Shown here: positions 1 through 9,268 of the stretch, one piece after another
Layout of the letters: each line of letters starts with the position of its first letter
Numbering within the stretch: the first letter of the stretch is position 1
DNA from: Betaproteobacteria bacterium Ga0077540
GTDB lineage: Bacteria; Pseudomonadota; Gammaproteobacteria; Burkholderiales; Methylophilaceae
Reading direction: 5' to 3'
Length of the DNA stretch: 64,000 nucleotides
NCBI GenBank assembly: GCA_001464125.1
Contig: LNEP01000012.1
Span: 186,001 to 250,000, forward strand
Notes under the pieces: generated by a model
What the model saw: the letters and a program-made list of their open reading frames with translations, nothing else
The model's database searches: none
Told to the model about the DNA's origin: nothing
Program-made: the position numbers and the translations under genes

Positions 1-1470
1 CCATACATCCATGCGAGGAATCATACGCAGACCAGAAGTGTTTTCTACTGGTTGGTGTGTAGGACCGTCTTCACCTTGACCGATAGAGTCATGGGTCAAT
101 ACGTACACTACACGTTGATGCATCAACGCAGACATACGCATGCCGTTTTTCATGTAATCAGAGAACATGTGGAAGGTACCGCCGTATGGTAACAAACCAC
201 CGTGCAATGCCATGCCGTTCATGATCGCAGCCATACCGAACTCACGTACACCGTAAGAGATGTAGTTGCCTGGCTCTTTACCGCTCACGTGTTTGAACTC
301 TTTAGCTGCTGTCAGGTTAGAACCTGTTAAGTCAGCTGAACCACCTAGGAATTCTGGAAGAATTGGTGCCAAAGCAGTAATTGCTTTTTGTGAAGCTTGA
401 CGTGTTGCCAATTTCTCAGCTTTTTCGTTAGTTTCGGCAATGATTGCGTCTGTTAATGCTTTCCAGTTAGCTGGCAATTCACCGGCCATACGGCGTTTGA
501 ATTCTGCAGCTTCCGCTGGGTAAGCTTTCGCGTAAGCGTCAAATTTAGCATTCCAATCAGACTCACGTTTTGCGCCTTTGTCTTTTTGATTCCAGCCGTC
601 ATACACGTCTTGTGGAATCACAAATGGCTCATGTGGCCAGCCGATTTCAGCACGTGTTGCCGCTACTTCAGCTTCGCCTAATGCAGAACCGTGGCAATCA
701 TGTGAACCAGATTTGTTTGGTGAACCTTTACCAATAATCGTTTTACAGCAAATCAGTGATGGTTTGTCCGTTACTTTCTTCGCTTCATCAATTGCTTTTT
801 GGATTGCAGCTGCGTCGTGTCCATCTACAGATTGTACGTGCCAGCCGTATGCTTTAAAGCGGCCTGCTGTATCGTCTGTATACCAACCTTCGATATGGCC
901 GTCGATAGAGATGCCGTTGTCATCCCAGAATGCCACCAATTTGCCTAAGCCCCATGTACCCGCCAATGCGCAAGCTTCATGAGAAACGCCTTCCATCATA
1001 CAACCGTCGCCCAAGAACACATAGGTGTAGTGGTCAACAATGTCGTGGCCTGGTTTGTTGAATTGGCTAGCCAATAATTTTTCAGCCATTGCAAAACCAA
1101 CACCGTTGGCAATCCCTTGACCTAAAGGACCTGTGGTTGTTTCAATGCCTTCTGCGTAGCCGTATTCTGGGTGACCAGCACATTGTGAGTGCAATTGACG
1201 GAATGTTTTGATTTGGTCCATTGGCAGGTTGTAGCCTGTCAAATGCAACAATGAGTAAATCAACATAGAGCCGTGGCCGTTAGACAATACAAAGCGGTCG
1301 CGGTTAGCCCATTTTGGGTTGTTTGGGTTGTGGCTTAAATTGTGGTTCCACAACACTTCTGCAATCTCTGCCATGCCCATAGGTGCGCCTGGGTGGCCGG
1401 AATTTGCTTTTTGTACTGCATCCATTGATAACGCACGGATGGCGTTGGCTAGATCGTTACGCGTTGCCAT
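1..1470 (-). CDS. tkt: Transketolase (3' end outside window)
   Basis: Thiamine-diphosphate enzyme of the pentose phosphate and ribulose monophosphate cycles that moves two-carbon units between sugar phosphates. About 490 N-terminal residues are present of a family length near 665; the rest lies left of position 1. The frame reads [20 protein letters not shown], then [24 protein letters not shown], the ThDP motif GDGCMMEG followed by DDNGISIDG, and in the second domain [10 protein letters not shown] and [14 protein letters not shown], all typical. The start is ATG at 1470, preceded by a strong ribosome site (GGGAG). In a methylotroph this enzyme regenerates ribulose 5-phosphate for formaldehyde fixation; that role is inferred from the host type. 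There is no recognisable partner gene on its 5' side. Confidence 0.97.
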   Translation of the reverse strand, partial: MATRNDLANAIRALSMDAVQKANSGHPGAPMGMAEIAEVLWNHNLSHNPNNPKWANRDRFVLSNGHGSMLIYSLLHLTGYNLPMDQIKTFRQLHSQCAGHPEYGYAEGIETTTGPLGQGIANGVGFAMAEKLLASQFNKPGHDIVDHYTYVFLGDGCMMEGVSHEACALAGTWGLGKLVAFWDDNGISIDGHIEGWYTDDTAGRFKAYGWHVQSVDGHDAAAIQKAIDEAKKVTDKPSLICCKTIIGKGSPNKSGSHDCHGSALGEAEVAATRAEIGWPHEPFVIPQDVYDGWNQKDKGAKRESDWNAKFDAYAKAYPAEAAEFKRRMAGELPANWKALTDAIIAETNEKAEKLATRQASQKAITALAPILPEFLGGSADLTGSNLTAAKEFKHVSGKEPGNYISYGVREFGMAAIMNGMALHGGLLPYGGTFHMFSDYMKNGMRMSALMHQRVVYVLTHDSIGQGEDGPTHQPVENTSGLRMIPRMDVW

Positions 1471-1745
1471 TGTAGTCTCCCGAAAAATTAGTAACTTGAG
1501 GTCTTATAGAACTTGCAATAAAACCTTGCTTGAATTCTTAAAAAAGCTGGCTGTGAATAACCACTTTTTTGCAAAGGCTAAATTATTGCTTAGATACCAG
1601 TTTTGGGCAAGTGTTACCCTACAAAGTTAACGTTTATATCACATCTTTATTTGTTGCCACTTCCAGTCCATTTGCTCACAATCATGGGTTGGTAAATAGC
1701 GGGTATTGGCTTATCATTTTTTAAAACTTAATGAGAGAGTAGACG

Positions 1746-2294
1746 ATGAGCGAAAAAATAATTATGCGTGTAGGTGAGGCATTAGTTGCTGGCGGCCCTG
1801 TAGGCACAGCGGCTGAACCCGAAGTAGCGATTGGGGAGATGGATGGCCCAATGGGGGTTGCGTTTGCAAACCTGTTAGGTGACCAAGTAAAAGGCCATAC
1901 TCGCGTGCTAGCGATTATGAATACCGATATTATGGTGCGCCCTGCCACCATCATGGTCAGCAAGGTCACGGTAAAAGACACCCGCTACACCAATATCTTA
2001 ATGGGTACAGTACAAGGTGCCATTGCCAATGGTGTGCTGGATGCAGTGCGCGAAGGATATATCCCAAAAGAAAAAGCCAATGATTTAGGCATTATTGTGT
2101 CTGTTTGGCTTAACCCCGTGGTGGTTGAGCAAGACAATCTAGACCATAAAGTATTGTTTGAGATTCACCGTAAGGCGACTACATTGGCGATTAAAAAGGC
2201 GATGTGCAATGAGCCCAGTATTGATTGGTTGTTGGAACATCAAGATGAAATTGTGCACAAGTATTATGAAATGGGTTTAGATGGAAAGATTTAG
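1746..2294 (+). CDS. Formaldehyde-activating enzyme (Fae) homologue
   Basis: A 182-residue single-domain protein of the Fae family. Canonical Fae condenses formaldehyde with tetrahydromethanopterin. Matching landmarks are VGEALV near the N-terminus, LAIMNTDIMVRPATIMVSKVTVKD (compare the Fae pattern LAVIAPN...KPNTLMFNKVTIND), AVREGYIPKEKANDLGIIVSVWL, and the helix KATTLAIKKAMCNEP. The segment that carries the conserved histidine in classical Fae (an AHIDL context, from memory) reads EPEVAIG here, so that residue seems to be missing. This fits a divergent Fae2-type paralogue whose reaction is not established. It appears monocistronic: divergent from transketolase and closed by a hairpin terminator. 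The ribosome site is GAGAG upstream of the ATG. Confidence 0.85.
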   Translation: MSEKIIMRVGEALVAGGPVGTAAEPEVAIGEMDGPMGVAFANLLGDQVKGHTRVLAIMNTDIMVRPATIMVSKVTVKDTRYTNILMGTVQGAIANGVLDAVREGYIPKEKANDLGIIVSVWLNPVVVEQDNLDHKVLFEIHRKATTLAIKKAMCNEPSIDWLLEHQDEIVHKYYEMGLDGKI

Positions 2295-2336
2295 CTGAAC
2301 CACATCTAAATATTCAAATTAAATAGATATTCAAAT

Positions 2337-2364
2337 AAAAAAGGGTGCAGACACACCCTTTTTT
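2337..2364. terminator. Bidirectional intrinsic terminator
   Basis: A perfect inverted repeat AAGGGTG / CACCCTT (2341-2360, 6-nt loop) has A-runs on the left and T-runs on the right. It lies between the converging Fae homologue and Gfo/Idh/MocA gene and can serve both strands. Confidence 0.85.
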
Positions 2365-2379
2365 AATCTAAACAATCTG

Positions 2380-3408
2380 TTATTTGATGGCAGCTATGAC
2401 CAACTCTATCGCCTTGCAGTTTGCCTTAGCATCTTCAAAGGTTAGTAATGGCGGTTTATCATTCAACACACAGTCACTAAAGTGCTCTATCTCTAAATTA
2501 AAGTGGTTGGCCTTGGGCAACACCAATGTTTCTGTTTTGCCGCCCGCCTCCCAGCTAATCACTGGGTCATCCGTGGGGTAAGCCCACATATTGTGGCACT
2601 TGATCCAACCTTTATCGCCAATAATCTCATATTCCGCTTTACGGCTGCGCTCAAAGCTCACGTCAAAATGCCCCCAACGTGCGCGGCCTTGTGCATCTGC
2701 ACCAAAATCCAAAATACCACTCGCCACCACATCTGCGCCATATTCATTCAACTTGCCATAAGCCACCACTTTTTTTGGCTCCACAGGCGCACCACTTTTG
2801 GTGCTGTTATTCAAACCCATAGCCCAACGTAATGCATGGATAGCATAGGGCCCAATATCCCACATGGCACCACCGCCATCTGACATACTTCTGTTGATAC
2901 GATACATACGCGCGGCTTGCATTAAAAAAGAAAAACTGGCGCGCGCAGAAAGCACATCGCCGATTAATCCAGACTCCACCAACGTTTTTACCTTGGCATG
3001 TTGCGGATGAAAGCGATACATAAAGCCCTCCATCACCGTGACTCCCATGGCTTTAGCAGCTGCTTCAATCGCACCTATATCTTCCAACTGCGTAGTCATT
3101 GGCTTTTCAATCAGCACATGCTTACCTGCTTGCATCGCCTTAAATGCCCACTCAGCGTGCTCTTCATTCGCCATCGGGCAATACACCGCTTCCACATTAC
3201 TATCAGCGATTAGGCTATCCAAATCATCGTAGCAAGCTATACCCACAGTGCCAGGTGCATATTTTTCTAATGTAGCTCTAGCAGCACCCGCACGGCGGCT
3301 GGCGAACGCGACCAATTGCGAATTGGGGGCTTCCAAGATGGCAGGAAGTAAGCGCTCATTCACACGAGCAGCCCCGAGGATGCCCCACTTAAGTCTGTTA
3401 TTGCTCAT
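2380..3408 (-). CDS. Gfo/Idh/MocA family NAD(P)-dependent oxidoreductase
   Basis: Rossmann-fold dehydrogenase, about 342 residues; members oxidise or reduce sugars, inositols and similar polyols, and the substrate here is unknown. Visible features are the N-terminal dinucleotide site WGILGAARVNERLL, the family signature EKP in HVLIEKPMTT (about residue 98), and the C-terminal sheet-domain stretch GGGAMWDIGPYAIHALRWAMG. I place the start at ATG 3408, five codons inside the longest frame, because GGAAG lies just upstream and the ATGA overlaps the stop of the preceding gene exactly. It is therefore translationally coupled to the thioredoxin-fold gene at 3408-3962. Confidence 0.9.
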   Translation of the reverse strand: MSNNRLKWGILGAARVNERLLPAILEAPNSQLVAFASRRAGAARATLEKYAPGTVGIACYDDLDSLIADSNVEAVYCPMANEEHAEWAFKAMQAGKHVLIEKPMTTQLEDIGAIEAAAKAMGVTVMEGFMYRFHPQHAKVKTLVESGLIGDVLSARASFSFLMQAARMYRINRSMSDGGGAMWDIGPYAIHALRWAMGLNNSTKSGAPVEPKKVVAYGKLNEYGADVVASGILDFGADAQGRARWGHFDVSFERSRKAEYEIIGDKGWIKCHNMWAYPTDDPVISWEAGGKTETLVLPKANHFNLEIEHFSDCVLNDKPPLLTFEDAKANCKAIELVIAAIK

Positions 3409-3962
3409 CACGCTTCCTTCCATTTAATACTGCATCCTATACTGGATATCTGTTCTTGAGGCCCATGCCCAGTTTCAGCCACTAACTTCATGGCATGGAA
3501 TAAATCCCTTGTGCTATTGGGTGCCGTTTCTTTGCGGCTTTCGTCAAACCGGCCACGGTATTGCAACTCAAAATTTTTATTAAAGCCAAAAAAGTCTGGT
3601 GTACATACTGCGTCATAGCGTTTTGCAACTTGCTGGGTTTCATCTAACAAATAGGGGAAAGGAAACGCCATTTCTTGCGCTATCTTGCGCATATTTTCCA
3701 GGCTATCTTCAGGGTAATCGGTCGGATCGTTAGACATAATCGCCACCGCATATACCCCTAATGCTCGCAGTTCTTTTACATCTGCAATCAGACGCGGCAG
3801 TATCGCTTTAACGTAAGGGCAATGGTTGCATATAAACATGACCAGCAGGCCGTTTGGCCCCATGCTTTCTTTTAAACTCATCGTCTTGCCATCAACATCA
3901 GGTAAATTATAATCCGGCGCTTGCCAGCCAAATGTACATACGGGTGGGTGGATACTTGCCAT
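3408..3962 (-). CDS. Thioredoxin-fold (AhpC/TSA-like) protein with CNHCPY motif
   Basis: A 184-residue cytoplasmic protein of the AhpC/TSA-redoxin type often annotated 'thioredoxin family protein'. It begins APDYNLPDVDGKTMSLKE, then has the redox-site region VMFICNHCPYVKAILPRL with a CxxC pair, followed by DDPTDYPEDS-like and FPYLLDETQQVAKRYDAVCTPDFFGF segments. No signal peptide is seen. The start is chosen at ATG 3962 (MASIHPP) with GGAG upstream; the longer frame would need a TTG. It overlaps the Gfo/Idh gene by ATGA. The exact peroxidase or reductase function is unknown. Confidence 0.85.
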   Translation of the reverse strand: MASIHPPVCTFGWQAPDYNLPDVDGKTMSLKESMGPNGLLVMFICNHCPYVKAILPRLIADVKELRALGVYAVAIMSNDPTDYPEDSLENMRKIAQEMAFPFPYLLDETQQVAKRYDAVCTPDFFGFNKNFELQYRGRFDESRKETAPNSTRDLFHAMKLVAETGHGPQEQISSIGCSIKWKEA

Positions 3963-3986
3963 GCGGGACTCCAATCAATCTATAAT
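3956..3986 (+). promoter_or_regulatory. Possible promoter for rsmE
   Basis: A perfect -10 TATAAT (3981-3986) lies 31 bp before the rsmE ATG. A TTGCCA at 3956-3961 could be the -35, but the spacer would be 19 bp, which is long. The site supports the later rsmE start over the earlier in-frame codons. Confidence 0.4.
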
Positions 3987-4017
3987 CTGCATGTTACCAT
4001 TTTTCACTTTGTACCAC

Positions 4018-4752
4018 ATGTCACAACACCGCTTTTACTGCCCTGACAGGCTTTCTGTAGGCGCTATCGCCTCTCTACCAGAAACAGCCGCTACGCATGC
4101 TGCTCGAGTGTTGCGCATGCAAGTGGGAGACGCTGCCATTTTATTTAATGGCGATGGTATTGATTACGCGTGCGAATTGGTCAGCGTACAAAAAAGTGGC
4201 GTGACAGCTCGCATTCTCTCAAGCAAGGTCGTCACAAGCGAATCTCCACTCGACATCCTACTACTGCAAGGTATTTCTAGCGGGGACCGTATGGATTACA
4301 CCATACAGAAAGCAGTAGAGCTGGGCGTTCGTGCTATTCAACCGATTGCCACTGAGCGCAGTGTGGTTAAATTGAATCAAGAACGCGCCGAAAAGCGTTT
4401 AGCGCATTGGCAACAAATTGTAATTTCTGCTTGCGAGCAATGTGGCCGTGCTTTTGTGCCAGAGGTACTCGCCCCTCTCTCCTTAAGCCAATGGCTGGCG
4501 CAACACCCTCAAGATGAGGCTAGCCGAATTTTGCTTAACCCCACTGGCGCTAAGCAACTGGCACAACTTTCAAAACCACTTAACCAAGTTCAACTATTGA
4601 TAGGCGCTGAGGGTGGGCTTAGTCCAAGCGAAATCGATACCGCAACCGCGCATGGCTTTCAATCCATTATTCTAGGCCCACGTATTTTGCGCACGGAGAC
4701 AGCAGCACTCACTGCGATTGCGAGCATGCAGACACTTTGGGGTGATTTTTAA
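4018..4752 (+). CDS. rsmE: 16S rRNA (uracil1498-N3)-methyltransferase RsmE
   Basis: SPOUT-class RNA methyltransferase that methylates U1498 of 16S rRNA with S-adenosylmethionine. The 244-residue product starts MSQHRFYCPDRLSVG, has the N-terminal PUA-like domain (HAARVLRMQVGD), then the knot domain with DRMDYTIQKAVELGV, SACEQCGRAFVPEV, the SAM-binding loop IGAEGGLSPSEI, and the C-terminal signature LGPRILRTETAALTAIA. An ATG lies 19 codons upstream in frame, but the family start and a TATAAT at 3981 favour 4018. Transcribed divergently from the thioredoxin-fold gene. Confidence 0.95.
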   Translation: MSQHRFYCPDRLSVGAIASLPETAATHAARVLRMQVGDAAILFNGDGIDYACELVSVQKSGVTARILSSKVVTSESPLDILLLQGISSGDRMDYTIQKAVELGVRAIQPIATERSVVKLNQERAEKRLAHWQQIVISACEQCGRAFVPEVLAPLSLSQWLAQHPQDEASRILLNPTGAKQLAQLSKPLNQVQLLIGAEGGLSPSEIDTATAHGFQSIILGPRILRTETAALTAIASMQTLWGDF

Positions 4753-4770
4753 CTTAACCCATCAAATAAT

Positions 4771-4785
4771 TTGTATTAATTACAA
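4771..4785. promoter_or_regulatory. Operator copy 1, TTGTATTAATTACAA
   Basis: A 15-bp inverted repeat (TTGTA...TACAA arms around TTAAT) that covers the -35 element of the argA promoter. It is identical to copy 2 at 4802-4816. Its position and dyad symmetry are those expected of a repressor site. The obvious candidate regulator is the HTH domain encoded immediately downstream. Confidence 0.6.
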
Positions 4786-4799
4786 TATTTATTTAAAAT
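4771..4799 (+). promoter_or_regulatory. Promoter of the argA fusion gene
   Basis: TTGTAT (4771-4776), a 17-bp spacer, and TAAAAT (4794-4799) form a good sigma-70 promoter. Transcription would start near 4806, about 25 bp before the ATG, with AAGG as ribosome site at 4820-4823. The -35 hexamer is the first six bases of operator copy 1. Confidence 0.6.
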
Positions 4800-4801
4800 A
4801 A

Positions 4802-4816
4802 TTGTATTAATTACAA
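4802..4816. promoter_or_regulatory. Operator copy 2, TTGTATTAATTACAA
   Basis: A perfect second copy of the 15-bp dyad, 31 bp (about three helical turns) from copy 1, lying over the predicted transcription start. Two in-phase sites on one face of the helix suggest cooperative binding. Confidence 0.6.
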
Positions 4817-4830
4817 ATTAAGGTGTATTT

Positions 4831-6420
4831 ATGTCGATTGGCAATCAAATCCGCAAGTTACGTAAAGCACAGAATGTCACGTTGCAGCAACTTGCTCAGC
4901 TAACGGAATCTGATGCTGGTAATTTATCGCGTATTGAGCGTGGAGTGTTGGGCGTGTCAGAAGCACTGATTCGAAAAATTGCCGCGGCTTTGAATACCAC
5001 GCCTGCTGCCCTGTTTGTTGAGCATGGGACTTCACCCGGCCAGATAAAAAAAGTAAATGCTCACTCTCAAGCATCAGCAATACTTGACAGTAGCAACACC
5101 AAAGACTTTGTGCATTGGTTTCGTTCGGCGGCACCTTACATTCACGCCTTTGGTGGCAGAACTTTTGTCATTGCGTTTGGTGGTGAGGTAGTCAGTGAGC
5201 AGCAATTTATCGCACTCTCGCACGACTTAAATTTGCTAGCCAGCTTAGAAGTACGGTTAGTGTTGGTACATGGTGCGCGTCCACAGATTGAACAAAGGCT
5301 CAATCGCGATAAGCTTACACCGGCTTATCACAATGGCTTACGCATTACCGATGATGCCGCGATGGAGGCGGTAAAGGAAGCCAACGGTGCAGTACGGGTG
5401 GAAATTGAAGCATTACTCTCGATGGGTATCGCCAACTCGCCGATGGCAGGTGCCGATATTCGTGTTGCTAGCGGAAACTTTGTTACTGCAAAACCACTTG
5501 GCGTTCTAGATGGTGTTGATTTGCAGCATACGGGCGAGGTGAGAAAGGTGGATGCAATTGGCATTCAAAAGCGTTTAGACGATGGTGAGTTGGTATTGCT
5601 ATCCCCCATGGGTTACTCCCCTACTGGTGAAGCGTTTAACTTGAGTTTAGAAGATGTGGCTGTGAGTACCGCCATTGCTTTAGATGCGGAAAAACTGATT
5701 TTCTTGATGGACTCAGAAGGCGTGCACAATTTACGTGGCGAGTTATTGCGTGAGATGACTGCAGAGAAAGCTAAAAACTTACTGAAAAATGTGCAAGAAA
5801 GCGACGAGCCCATTCATTTTTCTGAAGACGTGAATTTCTATTTACCCGCCGCAGTTCAAGCTTGCGAGCAAGGCGTAGCTAGGACGCACCTGATTTCTCG
5901 TCATATTGATGGTGCCATTATTCAAGAGTTGTTTACGCACAATGGTATTGGCACCATGATTACCGAACTACCTTTGGAAACCATGCGCCAAGCTAATATT
6001 GATGACGTGGGTGGCATTCTCAAACTTATTGAGCCATTGGAGAATGATGGCATTTTGGTAAGGCGTGGACGCGAACGCATAGAAATGGAAATTAACCATT
6101 TTTATGTGATGGAACATGACAACCGCGCCATTGGTTGCGCTGCGCTTTACCCATTTCAAAAAGAGAAAATGGCTGAATTCGCTTGTTTAGCGATAGATCC
6201 TCAATACCGTGGGGGAGGCCGTGGCGATAAACTTTTTAACTACTGCCAAGCGCAAGCTAAAAAATTGGGATTCAATCAACTATTCTGTTTAACCACGCGT
6301 ACCGAGCATTGGTTCTTAGAACGGGGTTTTATTGAAGAGTCGATTGACGAATTGCCGCAAGAAAAGCAGGCCTTATATAACTTCCAGCGCAAATCTAAAG
6401 TGTTTGTTAAACCGCTGTAA
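4831..6420 (+). CDS. argA: N-acetylglutamate synthase with N-terminal XRE helix-turn-helix
   Basis: First enzyme of arginine synthesis (acetyl-CoA + glutamate to N-acetylglutamate), here 529 residues against about 440 for E. coli ArgA. Residues 7-55 are a Cro/C1-type HTH (IRKLRKAQNVTLQQLA, then DAGNLSRIERGVLGVS). Residues 96-380 are the amino-acid-kinase-like, arginine-sensing domain (WFRSAAPYIHAFGGRTFVI, LVHGARPQIEQRL, GADIRVASGNF). Residues 386-525 are the GNAT acetyltransferase (QANIDDVGGILKLIEPLE, DPQYRGGGRGDKL, RGFIEESIDELP, YNFQRKSKV). The linker at 56-95 has no methionine, so a separate ArgA start is unlikely. Two identical dyads sit in its promoter. It is followed after 46 bp by argB. 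I infer an enzyme that represses its own operon. Confidence 0.93.
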   Translation: MSIGNQIRKLRKAQNVTLQQLAQLTESDAGNLSRIERGVLGVSEALIRKIAAALNTTPAALFVEHGTSPGQIKKVNAHSQASAILDSSNTKDFVHWFRSAAPYIHAFGGRTFVIAFGGEVVSEQQFIALSHDLNLLASLEVRLVLVHGARPQIEQRLNRDKLTPAYHNGLRITDDAAMEAVKEANGAVRVEIEALLSMGIANSPMAGADIRVASGNFVTAKPLGVLDGVDLQHTGEVRKVDAIGIQKRLDDGELVLLSPMGYSPTGEAFNLSLEDVAVSTAIALDAEKLIFLMDSEGVHNLRGELLREMTAEKAKNLLKNVQESDEPIHFSEDVNFYLPAAVQACEQGVARTHLISRHIDGAIIQELFTHNGIGTMITELPLETMRQANIDDVGGILKLIEPLENDGILVRRGRERIEMEINHFYVMEHDNRAIGCAALYPFQKEKMAEFACLAIDPQYRGGGRGDKLFNYCQAQAKKLGFNQLFCLTTRTEHWFLERGFIEESIDELPQEKQALYNFQRKSKVFVKPL

Positions 6421-6430
6421 GCTTTTTTAG

Positions 6431-7351
<921 letters not shown>

Positions 7352-7380
7352 GGATTTACTTTTCTCTGGCAATCAATAAA

Positions 7381-7401
7381 AAAGCGGCTCATGGCCGCTT
7401 T
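7381..7401. terminator. Bidirectional terminator, argB / hsp20
   Basis: AAAGCGGC-TCATG-GCCGCTTT, an 8-bp perfect stem with A-run before and T-run after, between converging argB and hsp20. Confidence 0.88.
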
Positions 7402-7410
7402 TTATTTTGA

Positions 7411-7818
7411 TTACTGCACCGTAATGCGTTTAGAGGATTGCACCAGTTTTTTAGGGAGCTTTAACTCGAGTACACCGTCTGCATATTTTGCACTGGCACC
7501 ACTCTCATCCACCTCGTTTTCCAATCCAAAGCTACGCTCCACTTTGCCATAGAAGCGTTCCGAGCGAATCACTTTCTCACCGTCCTTCACTTCTTTCTCT
7601 TGTCTAACTTCGGCACTGATTGAGACTTGATTGCCGTCCAAACTCACATGAATATCCTCTTTTTTTGCGCCCGGAATATCTGCATGCACTGTGTAAGCCT
7701 GCTTATCTTCTTTGACATCAATTTTAATCTGCACTTCAGGCGCGCCCTCAATTCTGACTGGCCTGAAAAAACCTCTGAATACATCCTCAAACGGATCTAC
7801 GCGAGAAATATTCGCCAT
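7411..7818 (-). CDS. Hsp20-family small heat-shock protein
   Basis: ATP-independent holdase chaperone of the alpha-crystallin family, 135 residues. The alpha-crystallin domain runs from about residue 28 to the end: QIKIDVKEDKQAYTVHADIPGAKKEDI, RSERFYGKVERSFGL, and the conserved A-x-x-x-n-GVL-x-L-x-x-PK motif KYADGVLELKLPKK, followed by a short tail ending RITVQ. The second of two near ATGs (7818) has GGAG at proper distance; the first would place the ribosome site directly on the ATG. I found no convincing heat-shock promoter. Confidence 0.95.
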   Translation of the reverse strand: MANISRVDPFEDVFRGFFRPVRIEGAPEVQIKIDVKEDKQAYTVHADIPGAKKEDIHVSLDGNQVSISAEVRQEKEVKDGEKVIRSERFYGKVERSFGLENEVDESGASAKYADGVLELKLPKKLVQSSKRITVQ

Positions 7819-7975
7819 GTTCATCTCCTCTTAAATACAAACATTTGCAAAAGAAACAGTTTGTTGACTGCTGAAATTGTCTATTCAACATGAAGCAATT
7901 TCGTAGGTTTATTGTCGAATCGATAGACTCAATAAACTTTGATTTAGCGCAAACTATGGTTAAATCACACCCATC

Positions 7976-8608
7976 ATGCAAACAAAGACGTGGATTTTTG
8001 ACTTAGACGATACGCTGCACAATGCCTCTGCGCATATTTTTCCTGTAATGAACCAAGCCATGACGCAGTACATCATGGATGAACTGAATTTAGAGGAACA
8101 CTCAGCGCATCAACTCAGACAGCATTATTGGCGTATCTATGGCGCAACCTTAAAGGGTTTAATGCGGCATCATGGGGTCAATGCATATCATTTTCTTAAT
8201 CAAACGCATGCACTGATGGATTTACCCAATATGGTGATACAAGTAAAACGCTTGCGCCATACCTTGCAACAGCTTAAAGGACGTAAGTGTGTATTCACTA
8301 ACGCACCTCGGGCTTATGCCATTCGCGTGTTAAAACTGATGGGCATAGACGATTGTTTTGAGTTTGTATTCAGTGTGGAGTCCAGCAAGTTTCACGCCAA
8401 ACCCAGTGTGCGTGGCTTTCAAATGTTATTAAATACACTGAATGTCAACGCCAGCGATTGCGTCATGCTGGAAGACAATTTACCAGCATTGATGACCGCT
8501 AAACGTTTAGGCATGCAAACCATTTGGGTGACACGCAAGCTGAATAAACCAAATTTTGTCGATTTTAGAATCAACTCTGTGCTGGCACTCGCGCACCATA
8601 GGCTATAA
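7976..8608 (+). CDS. HAD-superfamily pyrimidine 5'-nucleotidase
   Basis: A 210-residue haloacid-dehalogenase hydrolase of the yeast Sdt1/Phm8-like subgroup, expected to dephosphorylate pyrimidine nucleoside monophosphates. Motif I is FDLDDTLHNASAHIFP (DxDxT nucleophile), a helical cap follows (YHFLNQTHALMDL), motif II is FTNAPRAYA, the motif III lysine region is HAKPSVRGFQMLL, and motif IV is CVMLEDNLPALMTAKRLGM. It is followed by slmA on the same strand after about 70 bp, an arrangement I recall from other Betaproteobacteria. Confidence 0.9.
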   Translation: MQTKTWIFDLDDTLHNASAHIFPVMNQAMTQYIMDELNLEEHSAHQLRQHYWRIYGATLKGLMRHHGVNAYHFLNQTHALMDLPNMVIQVKRLRHTLQQLKGRKCVFTNAPRAYAIRVLKLMGIDDCFEFVFSVESSKFHAKPSVRGFQMLLNTLNVNASDCVMLEDNLPALMTAKRLGMQTIWVTRKLNKPNFVDFRINSVLALAHHRL

Positions 8609-8681
8609 TTCCAACTCTTATTTGATTCATTGTGCATGAACAACCGCACACATTCTGCGTAACACATAGCTAAGGAAAATG

Positions 8682-9260
8682 ATGGCTTCTGACCGCAAAC
8701 AACAAATTTTGGAAACACTTGCCCAAATGCTTGAGGCACCCAAGCGAGAAAAAATCACCACTGCGGCGTTGGCTGCAAAACTGGAGGTTTCTGAAGCGGC
8801 GTTGTATCGCCACTTTGCGAATAAAGCGCAAATGTTTGAAGGCTTGATTGAATTTATCGAAAACTCCATTTTCGGCATTATCAACAAAATCACCACGGAT
8901 GAAATGGATGGCGCCAAACAGGTGCAACTGATAGTCAGTATGTTGCTGCGTTTTGCGGAAAAAAATCCTGGGATGACGCGTGTGTTGATTGGCGATGCTT
9001 TGGTGAACGAGGATGACGCATTGCAGTTACGCATTAACCAATTGCATGACCGCATTGAAGCCAGTATCAAACAGTCCCTTAAAATTGCGATTGCACAAGG
9101 TGAGAACAAACAGGACCCAACAGTGTTGGCAAGCTTGGTCACTTGCTATGTGATTGGGCGCTGGCAACAATTTGCCAAAAGTGGCTTTAAGCGTAAACCG
9201 CTTGAATCATCGACCGAACAAATTGCGTTAATGCAGCGTTTAATCCACTTTGTCAGCTAA
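8682..9260 (+). CDS. slmA: Nucleoid occlusion factor SlmA
   Basis: TetR-family DNA-binding protein that blocks FtsZ ring assembly over the nucleoid. The 192-residue sequence follows E. coli SlmA closely in order: QQILETLAQMLE, EKITTAALAAKLEVSEAALYRHFANKAQMFEGLIEFIE (the HTH), FAEKNPGMTRVLIGDAL and RINQLHDRIEASI. Two consecutive ATGs occur; the second (8682) is better spaced from AAGGA. Its partner ftsZ lies in the same window at 16-17 kb. Confidence 0.95.
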   Translation: MASDRKQQILETLAQMLEAPKREKITTAALAAKLEVSEAALYRHFANKAQMFEGLIEFIENSIFGIINKITTDEMDGAKQVQLIVSMLLRFAEKNPGMTRVLIGDALVNEDDALQLRINQLHDRIEASIKQSLKIAIAQGENKQDPTVLASLVTCYVIGRWQQFAKSGFKRKPLESSTEQIALMQRLIHFVS

Positions 9261-9268
9261 TTGCAAGT

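Noticed and set aside
8627-9142. 171-codon antisense frame across slmA
   Set aside because: Mirrors slmA codons, Ser/Cys/Ile-rich, no ribosome site.
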